DNA of 64,000 nt from Alteromonas lipotrueiana (GCF_019249245.1 NZ_JAESDK010000020.1:1-64000), one strand, 5' to 3'; positions 50,691 through 59,569 are shown, counted from the stretch's first letter. Translations and numbers: made by a program. The notes: generated by a model not told the origin, from the letters alone.

Positions 50691-52954
50691 AAACGCTGCT
50701 CCTTACCTTGCTTTATCTGATTGTTTTGTAACGTAGCGGTATGGGGCCCTTCAGCCTGTAGCTCTTTGATTTCAGGGGCTGGGGTGGCATTAAACGTGTT
50801 GTCTTTTATTGTGGTTTGCGGCTCTCCCACAGTATGTTCAACGACAAGTGGTGCCGAGCGACTAAATTGGTTGTTGCTTACCGTGGTAACCTGTACACCA
50901 TGCAAATAAAGGCTGGCGCTGGTTTTGTTGCGTTTACCTTTGCCGGTGTTACTTACCGTATTGTCTGAAAACACCAGATGCGGCCCAAACGTACTTTCAT
51001 CTGTGCCACCGCGGTAAATCTTAGCGATAGCCCCTTCCACGTCATTAAATTGGTTATTTTTTATGATGACGTATTCGGCGTTGTAAATTCCTAAATCTTC
51101 AATTTCCCGGTCTAGTCGTAAAATATCGCCAGTGATGTTGTTAAACCGATTGTTTTGTAAGACCAGTTCATCCGCCAGCGCCCCCTTACCACTTACAAAA
51201 AAATCAAAAGAGTGGTTAATGTTCAGGTTCGATACTAAAGAGTCCTGCATAATAAAACGGCAATTTTCCAACATCCCCCATTTTTTGGTGCGTACTACAC
51301 TGTTTGCGGCCGCATCGGGGCTGTTCGCCCCGGTTATCGCCAGTCCTTCCAGTTTTAGACTTCCGCCATCATGAATTTCAAACAATGCGGAGCGCGAAAA
51401 AGTAAGCGCGCTTTTGCCCCGGGTTTTAGCTGCAATAGTCAGCACCTTATCTATTTTTAACAGCCTGGAAACATTATACTGGCCGGGCGAAAGCTCAATA
51501 ATATCGCCGGAATTCGCGGCTTCTATGGCGTCATCCAGTGCCTGTGGGCCAGGCTCTACGCTTTGTTTTGTTCCCGAGTCAAACTCGGTCGTGGCTGGGT
51601 TTTTTGGATACCACTTAACCCCGGTGTCGTCTTTTGACAGAACAATGAGGTCTCGTTGCACGCCCACGTTTTCACTGTGGGATGTAGGGTACAGTAAGCC
51701 GTTTTTGTGACGTGACAACGAGATATTCTGGTTCTCTACGCCTGAGCGTAGTTCCGATATTACGGGTTGGTTAGTAATATTATTGGTAAAGGTAATACCG
51801 CTGATATCATCAAAAATAGTGAAGGGTTGTTTAGTCTCATTTACAATAAGATTGTTTTTTATCCGGGTGTTTTTTGGTACCGCCGTACGTTCTGCATCAC
51901 TTCCTGCGGCTAATTGTATATGCTGAACATTAACAAAAGTGTTGTTTTCAATAAGTGCGTTTTCTACCTGGTGATAACGATTTATCGGGGAGTTTTTCAC
52001 CCCATTCATTATTGTCAGCCCACTTCCAAAACGATAACCGGTTAGGTTTTCGAGATAATTGTTACGAACAATTTGATCTTTGTTTATTACCCGAATACCG
52101 CCGGTATGATCTTGTCCATTACCAAAAAACACATTACCTTCAACCAGGTTGCCATTGCCGTGGCGAAGCGTGAGGGTTCCCCGAGCTTCATTAAAAACGT
52201 TATTTTTAATCTCATTTTTTCCAGATTTAACTGAGATTATTTCAACCTCACCGTTGGTTTTGTCAAAGTAGTTGTGCTCAACTTTTGTAAACGAATCGGT
52301 TAGTGAATAATGGCTGGTACCAATACGAAGGGTTTCGCCTCCGTTAGAACCGAAGACAGGTCGGTAGCCAAAGTAATTGTGATCAATCTGATGATGATTT
52401 TGTTGGCTTTTTTCATCGGTTAAGCGAACTGCTACCGTCACACCTTTATTTCTTTTGCCCACAAAGTGACTGTGATCTAATCGATTATGTTTGCCATAAA
52501 GGGCAACCCAGTAGTCTGATTCTTGTTTGTCTGGATTATTAAAATTATCAATTACGACTTCGGTCACACGCGACCGGTTGGCTTCCTTGTCGCCGTGCTT
52601 AAACGTAATGACCGAACTGTCAGGGGTATAGCCGTCTTTAAAGATGAGTCCGGAAACATTCAGGTACTGGCCTGATAATTTAAGGTAAGACTGTCCGGTG
52701 ATAAAAACCTTACCTGGCGTTTCTGCTTTCAGAGTGATGGGGTTTTGCTTATTTCCCTTACCAGAAAAAACGATTTCGAAGTCTTTCCAATTTCCATTTT
52801 TTAAAATGACCGTATCGCCAGCCGTCAGACTTTCAGCAATTTTTTTATACTCTTTTTTATTCTCTATCAGGTAGTCTTCAGCAACGCTGACCTGCGAAAA
52901 ACCCGCTAACAATAAAAAAAAACCTATCGAATGCTGCTTCTTTATTAGACTCAT
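50687..52954 (-). CDS. Alginate lyase, family PL6 (two-domain)
   Basis: A 755-residue protein with signal peptide 1-25 and two parallel beta-helix regions. The first holds the PL6 catalytic motif NGEVEIISVKS with Lys 243, and RHGNGN with Arg 264. Their spacing of 21 equals that of Lys 220 and Arg 241 in AlyGC of Glaciecola. The second helix (about 460-740) matches the extra C-terminal domain of AlyGC-type enzymes. It is likely exolytic or oligomer-producing on alginate; poly-G preference is possible but not deducible here. First gene of the operon. Confidence 0.94.
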   Translation of the reverse strand: MSLIKKQHSIGFFLLLAGFSQVSVAEDYLIENKKEYKKIAESLTAGDTVILKNGNWKDFEIVFSGKGNKQNPITLKAETPGKVFITGQSYLKLSGQYLNVSGLIFKDGYTPDSSVITFKHGDKEANRSRVTEVVIDNFNNPDKQESDYWVALYGKHNRLDHSHFVGKRNKGVTVAVRLTDEKSQQNHHQIDHNYFGYRPVFGSNGGETLRIGTSHYSLTDSFTKVEHNYFDKTNGEVEIISVKSGKNEIKNNVFNEARGTLTLRHGNGNLVEGNVFFGNGQDHTGGIRVINKDQIVRNNYLENLTGYRFGSGLTIMNGVKNSPINRYHQVENALIENNTFVNVQHIQLAAGSDAERTAVPKNTRIKNNLIVNETKQPFTIFDDISGITFTNNITNQPVISELRSGVENQNISLSRHKNGLLYPTSHSENVGVQRDLIVLSKDDTGVKWYPKNPATTEFDSGTKQSVEPGPQALDDAIEAANSGDIIELSPGQYNVSRLLKIDKVLTIAAKTRGKSALTFSRSALFEIHDGGSLKLEGLAITGANSPDAAANSVVRTKKWGMLENCRFIMQDSLVSNLNINHSFDFFVSGKGALADELVLQNNRFNNITGDILRLDREIEDLGIYNAEYVIIKNNQFNDVEGAIAKIYRGGTDESTFGPHLVFSDNTVSNTGKGKRNKTSASLYLHGVQVTTVSNNQFSRSAPLVVEHTVGEPQTTIKDNTFNATPAPEIKELQAEGPHTATLQNNQIKQGKEQRL

Positions 52955-52966
52955 TATCCACGTCCC

Positions 52967-52976
52967 GTAACCAATT
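52967..52976 (-). promoter_or_regulatory. Operator-like element upstream of the PL6 gene
   Basis: AATTGGTTAC (reverse strand), the recurring element of this cluster, 13 bases before the PL6 start codon. Binding here would block translation-proximal transcription of the operon. Assignment to the GntR protein is inferred. Confidence 0.4.
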
Positions 52977-53055
52977 CATCTTTAAGCACACATGACTGCG
53001 TTGTTCTTAAACGCTGGCCGGTAATCGCTGAACCAGACTGGCTTTATCATGTGTA

Positions 53056-53109
53056 TGTAAAAACAAAGTAGGTTGCTTAGCAAAACAGTCGTTTTCCCAC
53101 ACAACCTAT
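53056..53109 (-). terminator. Terminator-like hairpin between the DEH reductase and PL6 genes
   Basis: On the reverse strand TAGGTTG (53102-53108) pairs with CAACCTA (53069-53075), with an inner AAAAC-GACT-GTTTT, then CTTTGTTTTT. It starts just past the reductase stop, so the reductase may be a separate or partly read-through unit. Confidence 0.6.
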
Positions 53110-53120
53110 GCACTATGCTT

Positions 53121-53999
53121 CTATTTTTCTAACTTTTTGAAGTAATCAAATATTTCGGGAACATTGCCCTCGCCCATACCAGCTTCAAACGCGGCACTAA
53201 GGTTGGCTGAAGAGCCTTCGGCAATTTGTGAACGCGTATTTAAGTCTGCTACCATCTGTAAAAAATAGCCCAGATCTTTGTTAGCATTGGCGATAGAAAA
53301 ACCTAAGTCGCTGACATTATCTACGGCGTAGTTTTTGCAAAACTGCATAAACGGCGAACTTGACGGTCCGGTGGACATAATATCGAACAGTTGTTGCCGA
53401 TCTACACCCGCTTTATCAGCCACGGCAAAGGCTTGAGACATTGCACAAACCGTGGTCATACCCATAAAATTGTTAATTAGCTTGGTAGTATGACCAGCGC
53501 CTAATTCGCCCAGGTAAAATACATTTTCACCTTGTTTTTCAAGTACCGGCTTCACTTTTTCAAAAGTTTCTGAGTCACCGGCAGCCATAATATTCAACTT
53601 TCCTTCTTTAGCATGAGCGGGCGTGCGGCCAAGCGGTGCGTCAATCATGCCTACCCCTTTCTTAGCTAAATCGGCGCCGATTTTTTTGGTTGAAGCAGGG
53701 ATAGAAGTACCGAAATCAATCAATACAGAGCCTTCTTTAACCCCTTCTAAAATACCGTTGTCACCATAAATTACTTTTTCGACAATCTCAGAGGTAGTCA
53801 GACACAGCATAATAATGTCGGCAGCCTGCGCGAGTTCTTTGCCGCTGCTGGCTTCCTTTGCGCCTCTATCTACACAGGCCGAGACTGCCTCTTTGTTTAA
53901 ATCCATAACCACAAGCTGAAAACCTTTTTCCTGAAGATTTTCGGCCATGTTGCCGCCCATTAAGCCCAGACCGATAAACCCAATAACTGGATCCGACAT
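53121..53999 (-). CDS. NAD(P)H-dependent DEH reductase (beta-hydroxyacid dehydrogenase family)
   Basis: A 292-residue protein from the ATG at 53999 behind AAGGAG, an excellent site. Rossmann motif GLGLMG at 10-15; substrate-site GTSIPAS near residue 98; catalytic lysine in GHTTKLINNFMG (Lys 173). The Asp closing the second strand (VVMDLN) suggests NADH use, which is tentative. The family includes 3-hydroxyisobutyrate and tartronate-semialdehyde reductases; the alginate context indicates reduction of 4-deoxy-L-erythro-5-hexoseulose uronate to KDG. Confidence 0.85.
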   Translation of the reverse strand: MSDPVIGFIGLGLMGGNMAENLQEKGFQLVVMDLNKEAVSACVDRGAKEASSGKELAQAADIIMLCLTTSEIVEKVIYGDNGILEGVKEGSVLIDFGTSIPASTKKIGADLAKKGVGMIDAPLGRTPAHAKEGKLNIMAAGDSETFEKVKPVLEKQGENVFYLGELGAGHTTKLINNFMGMTTVCAMSQAFAVADKAGVDRQQLFDIMSTGPSSSPFMQFCKNYAVDNVSDLGFSIANANKDLGYFLQMVADLNTRSQIAEGSSANLSAAFEAGMGEGNVPEIFDYFKKLEK

Positions 54000-54420
54000 G
54001 TTTATCTCCTTCAATAGAATGTATTTATTTTAGATATGTACGCAATAGTAAGAGGCTCTCAGAACCATTGCCGTTACCTATAAACGGCCCAGGTAAAACC
54101 AATAACTGTTTATCTGGTTACGTTCATTTTCAAAGTAAAAGTGTGTTGAGCATTATCTAAACTGTATAGAAACATTATACCTGCACTCACCAAGTGTCAA
54201 CCAATTATGATAAAAAGGTAAATAACTTTGGTAATAAAATAGGCTTACAGCGGTCAATTATTACTCTTGGCGAGCAAAAACTTCAATAAATTCTTATTTG
54301 TCATATAGTTGAAATGGATTTTCGTGCTTTAACACCCTTAGCTTCGGAATCGTTAAAATCACAATTTGGTTAACAATTTATATTTATTTACATTACCAAT
54401 TTAAAATCCGAACCTACACG
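54000..54420. promoter_or_regulatory. Control region upstream of the DEH reductase gene
   Basis: AT-rich and without a gene. Four copies of the cluster element lie here: AACCAATT (54199-54206, reverse-strand AATTGGTT), TTTGGTAATAAAA (54227-54239), ATTTGGTTAACAA (54364-54376) and ACCAATTT (54395-54402). The first two flank about 20 bases, as do the last two, so they could act as pairs. Confidence 0.45.
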
Positions 54421-54429
54421 ATGAAGCTT

Positions 54430-54900
54430 TTTGGTCACAGCTGAGGATTCGATACTTCGCTACATGACGCTTGAATATGCGTTGCAGCAAAACCTCTGCG
54501 TTTTATTTGAGGGCTGTATAAACAGGACGCAGGAGAAGGCCCGGTAAGTCAAAGGTTGGGCCATACGGTTAGGCGGTCGCGGTAAAATCTGCACTGCCTT
54601 TAAAAGCGTTCAGACCTGAATGTGAAATAACGAGATCACAGGTGAATGCGACGGTAGAGTACAAGAAGTGAAAACGCGCATTCCACTTCAATACTTCACA
54701 GCAAAGACCCGTTGATGGATTTCAAAGACATTCACTTTTTGCCTTCATCAAGGGCGAATAGAAGCCGTGAACAGAAGGCAGTGAATAGGACACACACTCC
54801 ACCGTGCCGATGACATAGTTTTCAAACTATCGAGACCCCCTCACCGTACTGACAACAATTAACCCATAACGTATTTGTGAGAAAAACAATTTACGGTACA
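54430..54900. other. Hairpin-rich non-coding stretch
   Basis: No credible reading frame over 60 codons on either strand. Base composition is nearer 45% GC than the AT-rich flank. At least five inverted repeats occur in a row: GGCCC/GGGCC (54538-54562), ACC..TGTGA/TCACA.GGT (54614-54643), GAAGTG/CACTTC (54665-54688), ATTCAC..GCCTTC/GAAGGC..GTGAAT (54730-54787) and ATAGTTT-TC-AAACTAT (54815-54830). This could be an unrecognised RNA gene, a long leader or decayed sequence. Confidence 0.35.
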
Positions 54901-54941
54901 AGAAGCCGTTTGCGCACAGATAGATTAAATGAGGTACGCCC

Positions 54942-56012
54942 GTGAAGAATATTTTAGCGATAACAGGATTCGCCAGCCTGAGTTTGTTCAGTGTAGCTGC
55001 CCCAGGCCAAGAAAGTAATTTACCCGCTGCGCTTGCAGATATAGCAGGCTCAAAAATATGCTCCCGCCTGGAAAATCGATTTCGGGGTTTGCAAAGTGAA
55101 AATTCACACGGCGAGAAGGTATACAGCGGAACGCTATGGATTCACTCTTGTAAGGTCAATTATGACGAAGACAGCCAGGATATTATGACACTTAACCTGG
55201 GCGTAAAGGGGTGGCGCTGGCTAGACCGGGAAAAAGAAAAACTGGGCGCTGATTTCAATGTCAGTGAATTTGCGCGTTTTCAGGTAGATGTTGGGTTAAC
55301 CGGCCGCGTAAAATATCATTACGACCCCACCTCTAAGAATTTTGCCTTATGGTTTAAACCCATTGAAGAACCCGCCGTAAACTTTAATGCCTCGGGTGAT
55401 GTGGATGTGGACAAAGAAGGTATGTGGGGCACGGTATTGGCCGGCGCAGCGTCGATGGTGGGTCAGTCTCCCGACTCAATGGCAGATGAAAAGTTGGTCG
55501 AAACAGGGGCAAAGCGATTTAGCGACAAAATGGAAAATGGCTTCAGCGCTGCAATAGACTTTTGTTCGGGCTATGTAGTTTCTAAGCTTGGCCAGATAGA
55601 TCAGGCTTCGTTGTTTTCGCAATTAGATAACAAAAAGAATGCTGAATATAACCAGGTAGATTTAGTCCCTTCCTCTTTTCTGCTGTTTGGCCCTTATGGC
55701 GAACAATCTACACTTCTTGATCTTCGATTGAAGGTTAACAACAACGCAGACTTTAATAATAAATTAATATGTATGGAGGACGCACTTAATCTTGCCCAAG
55801 CGTATATGCAAGGCAATGATCGTACGCCGGAAGTTCCTGGAATTAAACTTGTAAAAAACAGTGACGAAGGCGATGTATCGCTTAAAAATTCCGACCAAAC
55901 CTGCCCGGTTGTAGCCATGTTCAGTACCGATAAAAGTGTTAAAAAGAAAGCATCGTTTGAATTTAAAGTACGTGATTTTAGCGACCCGAAACCATTGATG
56001 AAATGCGATTGA
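54942..56012 (+). CDS. Secreted protein of unknown function
   Basis: A 356-residue protein starting with GTG at 54942 after GAGGTAC. Signal peptide about 1-21 (cleavage near SVAAPG). The rest is soluble and acidic; it has about eight cysteines spread over the chain, so disulfides are likely, and a short hydrophobic glycine-rich segment (WGTVLAGAASMVGQ) near residue 165. I do not recognise a domain. It stands alone at the right border of the alginate cluster. A terminator follows at 56061-56090. Role unknown; no reason to link it to alginate beyond position. Confidence 0.65.
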   Translation: MKNILAITGFASLSLFSVAAPGQESNLPAALADIAGSKICSRLENRFRGLQSENSHGEKVYSGTLWIHSCKVNYDEDSQDIMTLNLGVKGWRWLDREKEKLGADFNVSEFARFQVDVGLTGRVKYHYDPTSKNFALWFKPIEEPAVNFNASGDVDVDKEGMWGTVLAGAASMVGQSPDSMADEKLVETGAKRFSDKMENGFSAAIDFCSGYVVSKLGQIDQASLFSQLDNKKNAEYNQVDLVPSSFLLFGPYGEQSTLLDLRLKVNNNADFNNKLICMEDALNLAQAYMQGNDRTPEVPGIKLVKNSDEGDVSLKNSDQTCPVVAMFSTDKSVKKKASFEFKVRDFSDPKPLMKCD

Positions 56013-56060
56013 GTCGTCAGTTTATGAGAGTGCGGACTAAATAAGTAATTACTCACTTAC

Positions 56061-56090
56061 CGCTGCTTGCGCTGTCTCAAGCAGCGATTT
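56061..56090 (+). terminator. Terminator after the secreted-protein gene
   Basis: CGCTGCTTG (56061-56069) pairs with CAAGCAGCG (56078-56086), then ATTTCTGTT. The following 350 bases up to the next gene (56091-56440) show no gene; only a short direct repeat TTCGCAGTT(T)AAA stands out near 56271-56296. Confidence 0.6.
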
Positions 56091-56440
56091 CTGTTACTTA
56101 CTGCACCAGGACATACGTAAAGACACCAACTAACCAGCGATGGCAGACAAACAAATTACTGGCGCCCAGTATAGGCTGTATTCAGGACTTCAGAAATAGC
56201 TCTTATTTAAACAGGCTACCGTGATGCCTGAGTCGTTACGAAGAACGATATAAATTGAAAAGTGGTGTACTTCGCAGTTAAATTCGCAGTTTAAAGAACT
56301 ACAACATTTGCAGCAGAAGTAACAACTGATCGATAGCCAACTCATATTGCCTTTTTTACGTGCCACTACCGTGCATTTATAAGGCTATAAAACAAATACC
56401 AGTTGTAAAAGGAAAGATAACAGGGTCATTACCTTTTGCA

Positions 56441-57094
56441 CTATCTGCCATCGGGCACACGCCGTTTATACAACACGTCTCCCTGCACTGAATCAAACTG
56501 CACTGAGGTTACACATTCATAGCCACCATCTTCAAAAAAGTGACGGTAAGCGGGTACTGTCGCGAATACCCCTACGCCTTCGCTCTCTTTATCGTCATTA
56601 ACAATGGTATCGATAGCGCTCATTAAAATATGCCCCAAACCCTGATGCTGGTAATCGGGCCGTACACCAATTAACGAAATCATATGAAACGCCTCAGCGG
56701 GTATCAGGCTACGTATTTTTTCTTCTTTGTCGATAAACTGGCGGGTAGAGACAAAGCCTGCGGTGACCATCATTTTTAAACGCCAGTGCCATATTTTACC
56801 CGGTGCGAAACCGGCATGAGGTTTAGTGATACAGGCAACGGCCAGCAGGCGTGACTCTTCAAACAAACCGAGCAAAATTTGCTCGGTGTCCCAGCATGCA
56901 GATAGCTCTTGTTTTATGGCCTGCCGTAACCGGCTTTCATAACCCTCGCGCTCGGCCTGGAAGATATGCTCAAAAAGTGCATCATCGTGGTAGGCTTTAT
57001 ACAAAATTGAAGCCGCGACATTTAAATCATCAACTTGCAAATAAATGGCCTGAACAGATGCGCCAGACGCCTGATTGTTGGCAAAAGATGACAT
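56441..57094 (-). CDS. GNAT-family N-acetyltransferase
   Basis: A 217-residue protein from the ATG at 57094 behind CAGGAG; a longer frame from 57142 adds 16 unsupported residues. The acetyl-CoA-binding motif A is SLIGVRPDYQHQGLGHILM near residue 155, followed by a YRHFFEDGGYECV segment typical of motif B. The substrate cannot be told from sequence. It stands alone, with neither neighbour related. Confidence 0.8.
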   Translation of the reverse strand: MSSFANNQASGASVQAIYLQVDDLNVAASILYKAYHDDALFEHIFQAEREGYESRLRQAIKQELSACWDTEQILLGLFEESRLLAVACITKPHAGFAPGKIWHWRLKMMVTAGFVSTRQFIDKEEKIRSLIPAEAFHMISLIGVRPDYQHQGLGHILMSAIDTIVNDDKESEGVGVFATVPAYRHFFEDGGYECVTSVQFDSVQGDVLYKRRVPDGR

Positions 57095-57214
57095 AGCGAG
57101 CTCCTGAAATGAAAAAGCATGGTGTGTACAAATAGTAACCACACCATGCCTGATAATTTCATCGTTGCAAAGTCATCGTTGCAATGTCATTGAGAATAAA
57201 AAGGGGTTTTGAGG

Positions 57215-57574
57215 CTACAGCGAAGTATAGGCGCGCTCGCCCCACCCTATAAGTTCACCATTTTTAAATACCAACGGTGTACACTCATCTTTGGTGGTAA
57301 TGCCGTCTTCTGTTGAGCGCTGAGTGCGGTAATACAGAATACGGTAAACGCCATCGCTTTTTTGTTCTAACTCACTAAAATCGGCCACGCCCATGCGACC
57401 GACAATCTTTTCAAATCCCATCCCTTCCTGCAGGTTCGCAATATGCTTACGATTGTTGTACTCACGATCTTGCCAGTCGTTAGAATAGCCATCTTTGTGA
57501 TCGTCTACCGAGATAATACAACCTGAGAGAAAAACCGGCGCACTAAGAGCAAGCAGCAGGGGCATAAATTTCAT
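57215..57574 (-). CDS. DUF3192 lipoprotein
   Basis: A 119-residue protein with a lipoprotein signal (LSAPVFLSGC, Cys 19) and the DUF3192 core: WQDREYNNRKHIANLQEGM, YYRTQRSTEDGITTKDECTPLVF and IGWGERAY. The pattern of helix, Gly-Met and later strands resembles the SmpA/BamE-like fold in outline, but function is unknown. A clear paralogue occurs at 62598. Confidence 0.85.
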   Translation of the reverse strand: MKFMPLLLALSAPVFLSGCIISVDDHKDGYSNDWQDREYNNRKHIANLQEGMGFEKIVGRMGVADFSELEQKSDGVYRILYYRTQRSTEDGITTKDECTPLVFKNGELIGWGERAYTSL

Positions 57575-57803
57575 GTTTCTATTCCTTTATTATTGTTTAG
57601 CGAAGAATGTGTGTTGACTACAACCTCTACCTATCAAGAAAAAAGCCAATATTAAGATACTGATTTTAAAAGGTTTTAAAAACAGGTAGTTGTGAGAATA
57701 GCGAGAATATAAAGTTTTTCACTAAATAATAGCCAACTTCAATTGCTTTACTCCGTTTATCAGCATGCTACCTTAAAAGGACAATTTTTAAGTGTGAATA
57801 CCT

Positions 57804-58097
57804 ATGAGTGATGTATCTTCAGCAGACTTGCTTACTGTTTGCCATGAACTAAAAGAGCAGGGTCACCAGCCTACAGTGGCCCTATTACGAAGCCGCTCCC
57901 CGAATAAAGTAAGTGTCACGCAGGCCATTGAGACAATTAAGAAGTTTAATAGTGTGGCCAAACCAATAGCAACCGCAAAAAAAGCCGGTTCTGCAACCGA
58001 CACTGCTTCATTAACAAAACGCGTGACTGAGCTAGAAGCCGCGGTGGCACTGCTTGAACAGCGGCTTGCCAGGCTTAAGCCGGAAGACGGGGCGTAA
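57804..58097 (+). CDS. Small KfrA-like DNA-binding/coiled-coil protein
   Basis: A 97-residue protein. Residues 5-48 (LLTVCHELKEQGHQPTVALL and later VSVTQAIETIKKF) look like the helix-turn-helix N-domain of KfrA-type proteins; residues 70-92 (LTKRVTELEAAVALLEQRL) are a short coiled coil. Likely a dimer that binds DNA, but this is inferred. Its last 23 bases overlap the convergent syd 3' end. Genes like this are often found beside syd in Alteromonadales, from memory. Confidence 0.6.
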   Translation: MSDVSSADLLTVCHELKEQGHQPTVALLRSRSPNKVSVTQAIETIKKFNSVAKPIATAKKAGSATDTASLTKRVTELEAAVALLEQRLARLKPEDGA

Positions 58098-58629
58098 GTT
58101 GATTAATAAAGCTGGCCAGGTCTTCAGCCAGTACTTCGTCAGATTTTTTACCCACTCGTTCAAGTAAAACCGCGCCACTGGAGTTGTCCACCGTTAAAAT
58201 GAAGTCGTCGTCACTGGTCATAGCAAAGAACAGGGTTTCGGGCTGACGCAGCCGGCGCTTCATTAATATATGGCCTATCAGGTTTTCCTGAAGACGTTCA
58301 AAATCGGTGGCGCTAAGTACCTGCAGCAGTTCACAGTCGCCTCGGCTTGCGGTAGCTGGGAGGTTCTCAGAAAAATAACGGGTGAAATACGCACAGTATT
58401 GTTCATCAAGCTTAATTTCGAGTGCCTGTTCAAGCTTAGAAAAAGATAATTTTTCGTTTTGTAGTTCAGGTTTCCATTCAACCCAATCGCCCTGTTCAAC
58501 GTTTTGCTGATAACAAATAGAAGGCCAGTCGTTGTCGTACTGTATCCGAAGCGTCGATTGCTGTTGGTCAGCTTTGTTTAGCAACTTTGTAATATAATTG
58601 TCTAAAGCAGTATTAATGGTTGTTCCCAT
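58075..58629 (-). CDS. syd: Syd, SecY-interacting protein
   Basis: A 184-residue acidic cytoplasmic protein. FERLQENLIGHILMKRRLRQPETLFFA aligns closely with the E. coli Syd core, and ASFINQLTPRL with its C-terminus. Syd binds SecY at the inner-membrane face and is thought to check SecY-SecE assembly. It lies divergent from queF, as in E. coli, but its other E. coli neighbour, csrB, is 18 kb away here. Confidence 0.93.
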   Translation of the reverse strand: MGTTINTALDNYITKLLNKADQQQSTLRIQYDNDWPSICYQQNVEQGDWVEWKPELQNEKLSFSKLEQALEIKLDEQYCAYFTRYFSENLPATASRGDCELLQVLSATDFERLQENLIGHILMKRRLRQPETLFFAMTSDDDFILTVDNSSGAVLLERVGKKSDEVLAEDLASFINQLTPRLPA

Positions 58630-58729
58630 AGCTCATCTTCCTTCCTGTTTACCCGCCATTGAATCGCAAATTCACGTAATTCAGGGTAGTATTTGGGTTT
58701 GCCTCTAGTTTACGATTGAAGTGATAGTA

Positions 58730-59569
58730 ATGACAAATACCGCCTCTCATACCTTACCCGAAAACTTATCTCTTGGTCAGGCCGTTGAATATGAAGCACA
58801 TTATAAGCCTGAATTATTGCAAGGCGTACCTCGTTCGTTAAGTCGGCAACAGCAATCCATAGACGAACAAAATCTGCCATTTTCAGGGGTTGATACCTGG
58901 ACAGGTTATGAGTTGTCGTGGCTCAATGCCAAGGGTAAACCTCAGGTTGGTATTCTTGAGTGTAAAGTTCCGGTGACCTCTGTCAATTTGATTGAATCTA
59001 AGTCGTTCAAACTTTATCTGAACAGCTTCAATCAAACGCATTTTGAATCGCGCCAGCAAGTCGAAACCACTTTGCAACTGGACTTATCTACATGTGCGGG
59101 CGAGGCCGTTGAAGTTCAGGTTTTTCTGCCTGATGAGTTTGACCGTTTCGCGACCCGCGAGCTTGCAGGCGTTATTATTGATGATCTGGATATTGAAATA
59201 TCGAGCTACTCGCCCGATGCATCTGTGCTCACCACAAGCAACACTGATGTGTCAGAAACGCTCGTTAGTCATCTGCTTAAATCTAACTGTTTAATCACCA
59301 GTCAGCCCGACTGGGCCAGCATTCAAATTCGCTATCATGGTCATGCTATTAATCATGAAAGTTTGTTGCGCTATTTGATCGGCTTTCGTCAGCACAATGA
59401 ATTCCACGAACAATGTGTTGAGCGGATTTATTGCGATTTGCTGGCTTTGCCCGGCATCCAAAAACTGACTGTACTGGCCCGGTATACCCGGCGCGGGGGG
59501 TTAGATATCAACCCCTTTCGCTCTAACTTTGAAAGCCCCTATGTTAACCAGCGCAATGCCCGTCAATAG
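58730..59569 (+). CDS. queF: NADPH-dependent 7-cyano-7-deazaguanine reductase
   Basis: A 279-residue long-type (two-domain) QueF reducing preQ0 to preQ1 on the queuosine route. The N-half has ECKVPVTSVNLIESKSFKLY; the C-half carries the catalytic cysteine in LKSNCLITSQPDW (Cys 187, with Asp 194). The ATG at 58730 was preferred to the GTG at 58721, 3 codons upstream. Divergent from syd. Confidence 0.96.
   Translation: MTNTASHTLPENLSLGQAVEYEAHYKPELLQGVPRSLSRQQQSIDEQNLPFSGVDTWTGYELSWLNAKGKPQVGILECKVPVTSVNLIESKSFKLYLNSFNQTHFESRQQVETTLQLDLSTCAGEAVEVQVFLPDEFDRFATRELAGVIIDDLDIEISSYSPDASVLTTSNTDVSETLVSHLLKSNCLITSQPDWASIQIRYHGHAINHESLLRYLIGFRQHNEFHEQCVERIYCDLLALPGIQKLTVLARYTRRGGLDINPFRSNFESPYVNQRNARQ

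Noticed and set aside
54430-54941. tRNA gene or phage attachment site in the non-coding stretch
   Set aside because: No cloverleaf, TTCRA arm or CCA end, and no integrase nearby.
40577-58074. Classical Bacteroidetes-type polysaccharide utilisation locus
   Set aside because: There is a TonB-dependent receptor but no SusD-like protein; the set is of the proteobacterial alginate type.
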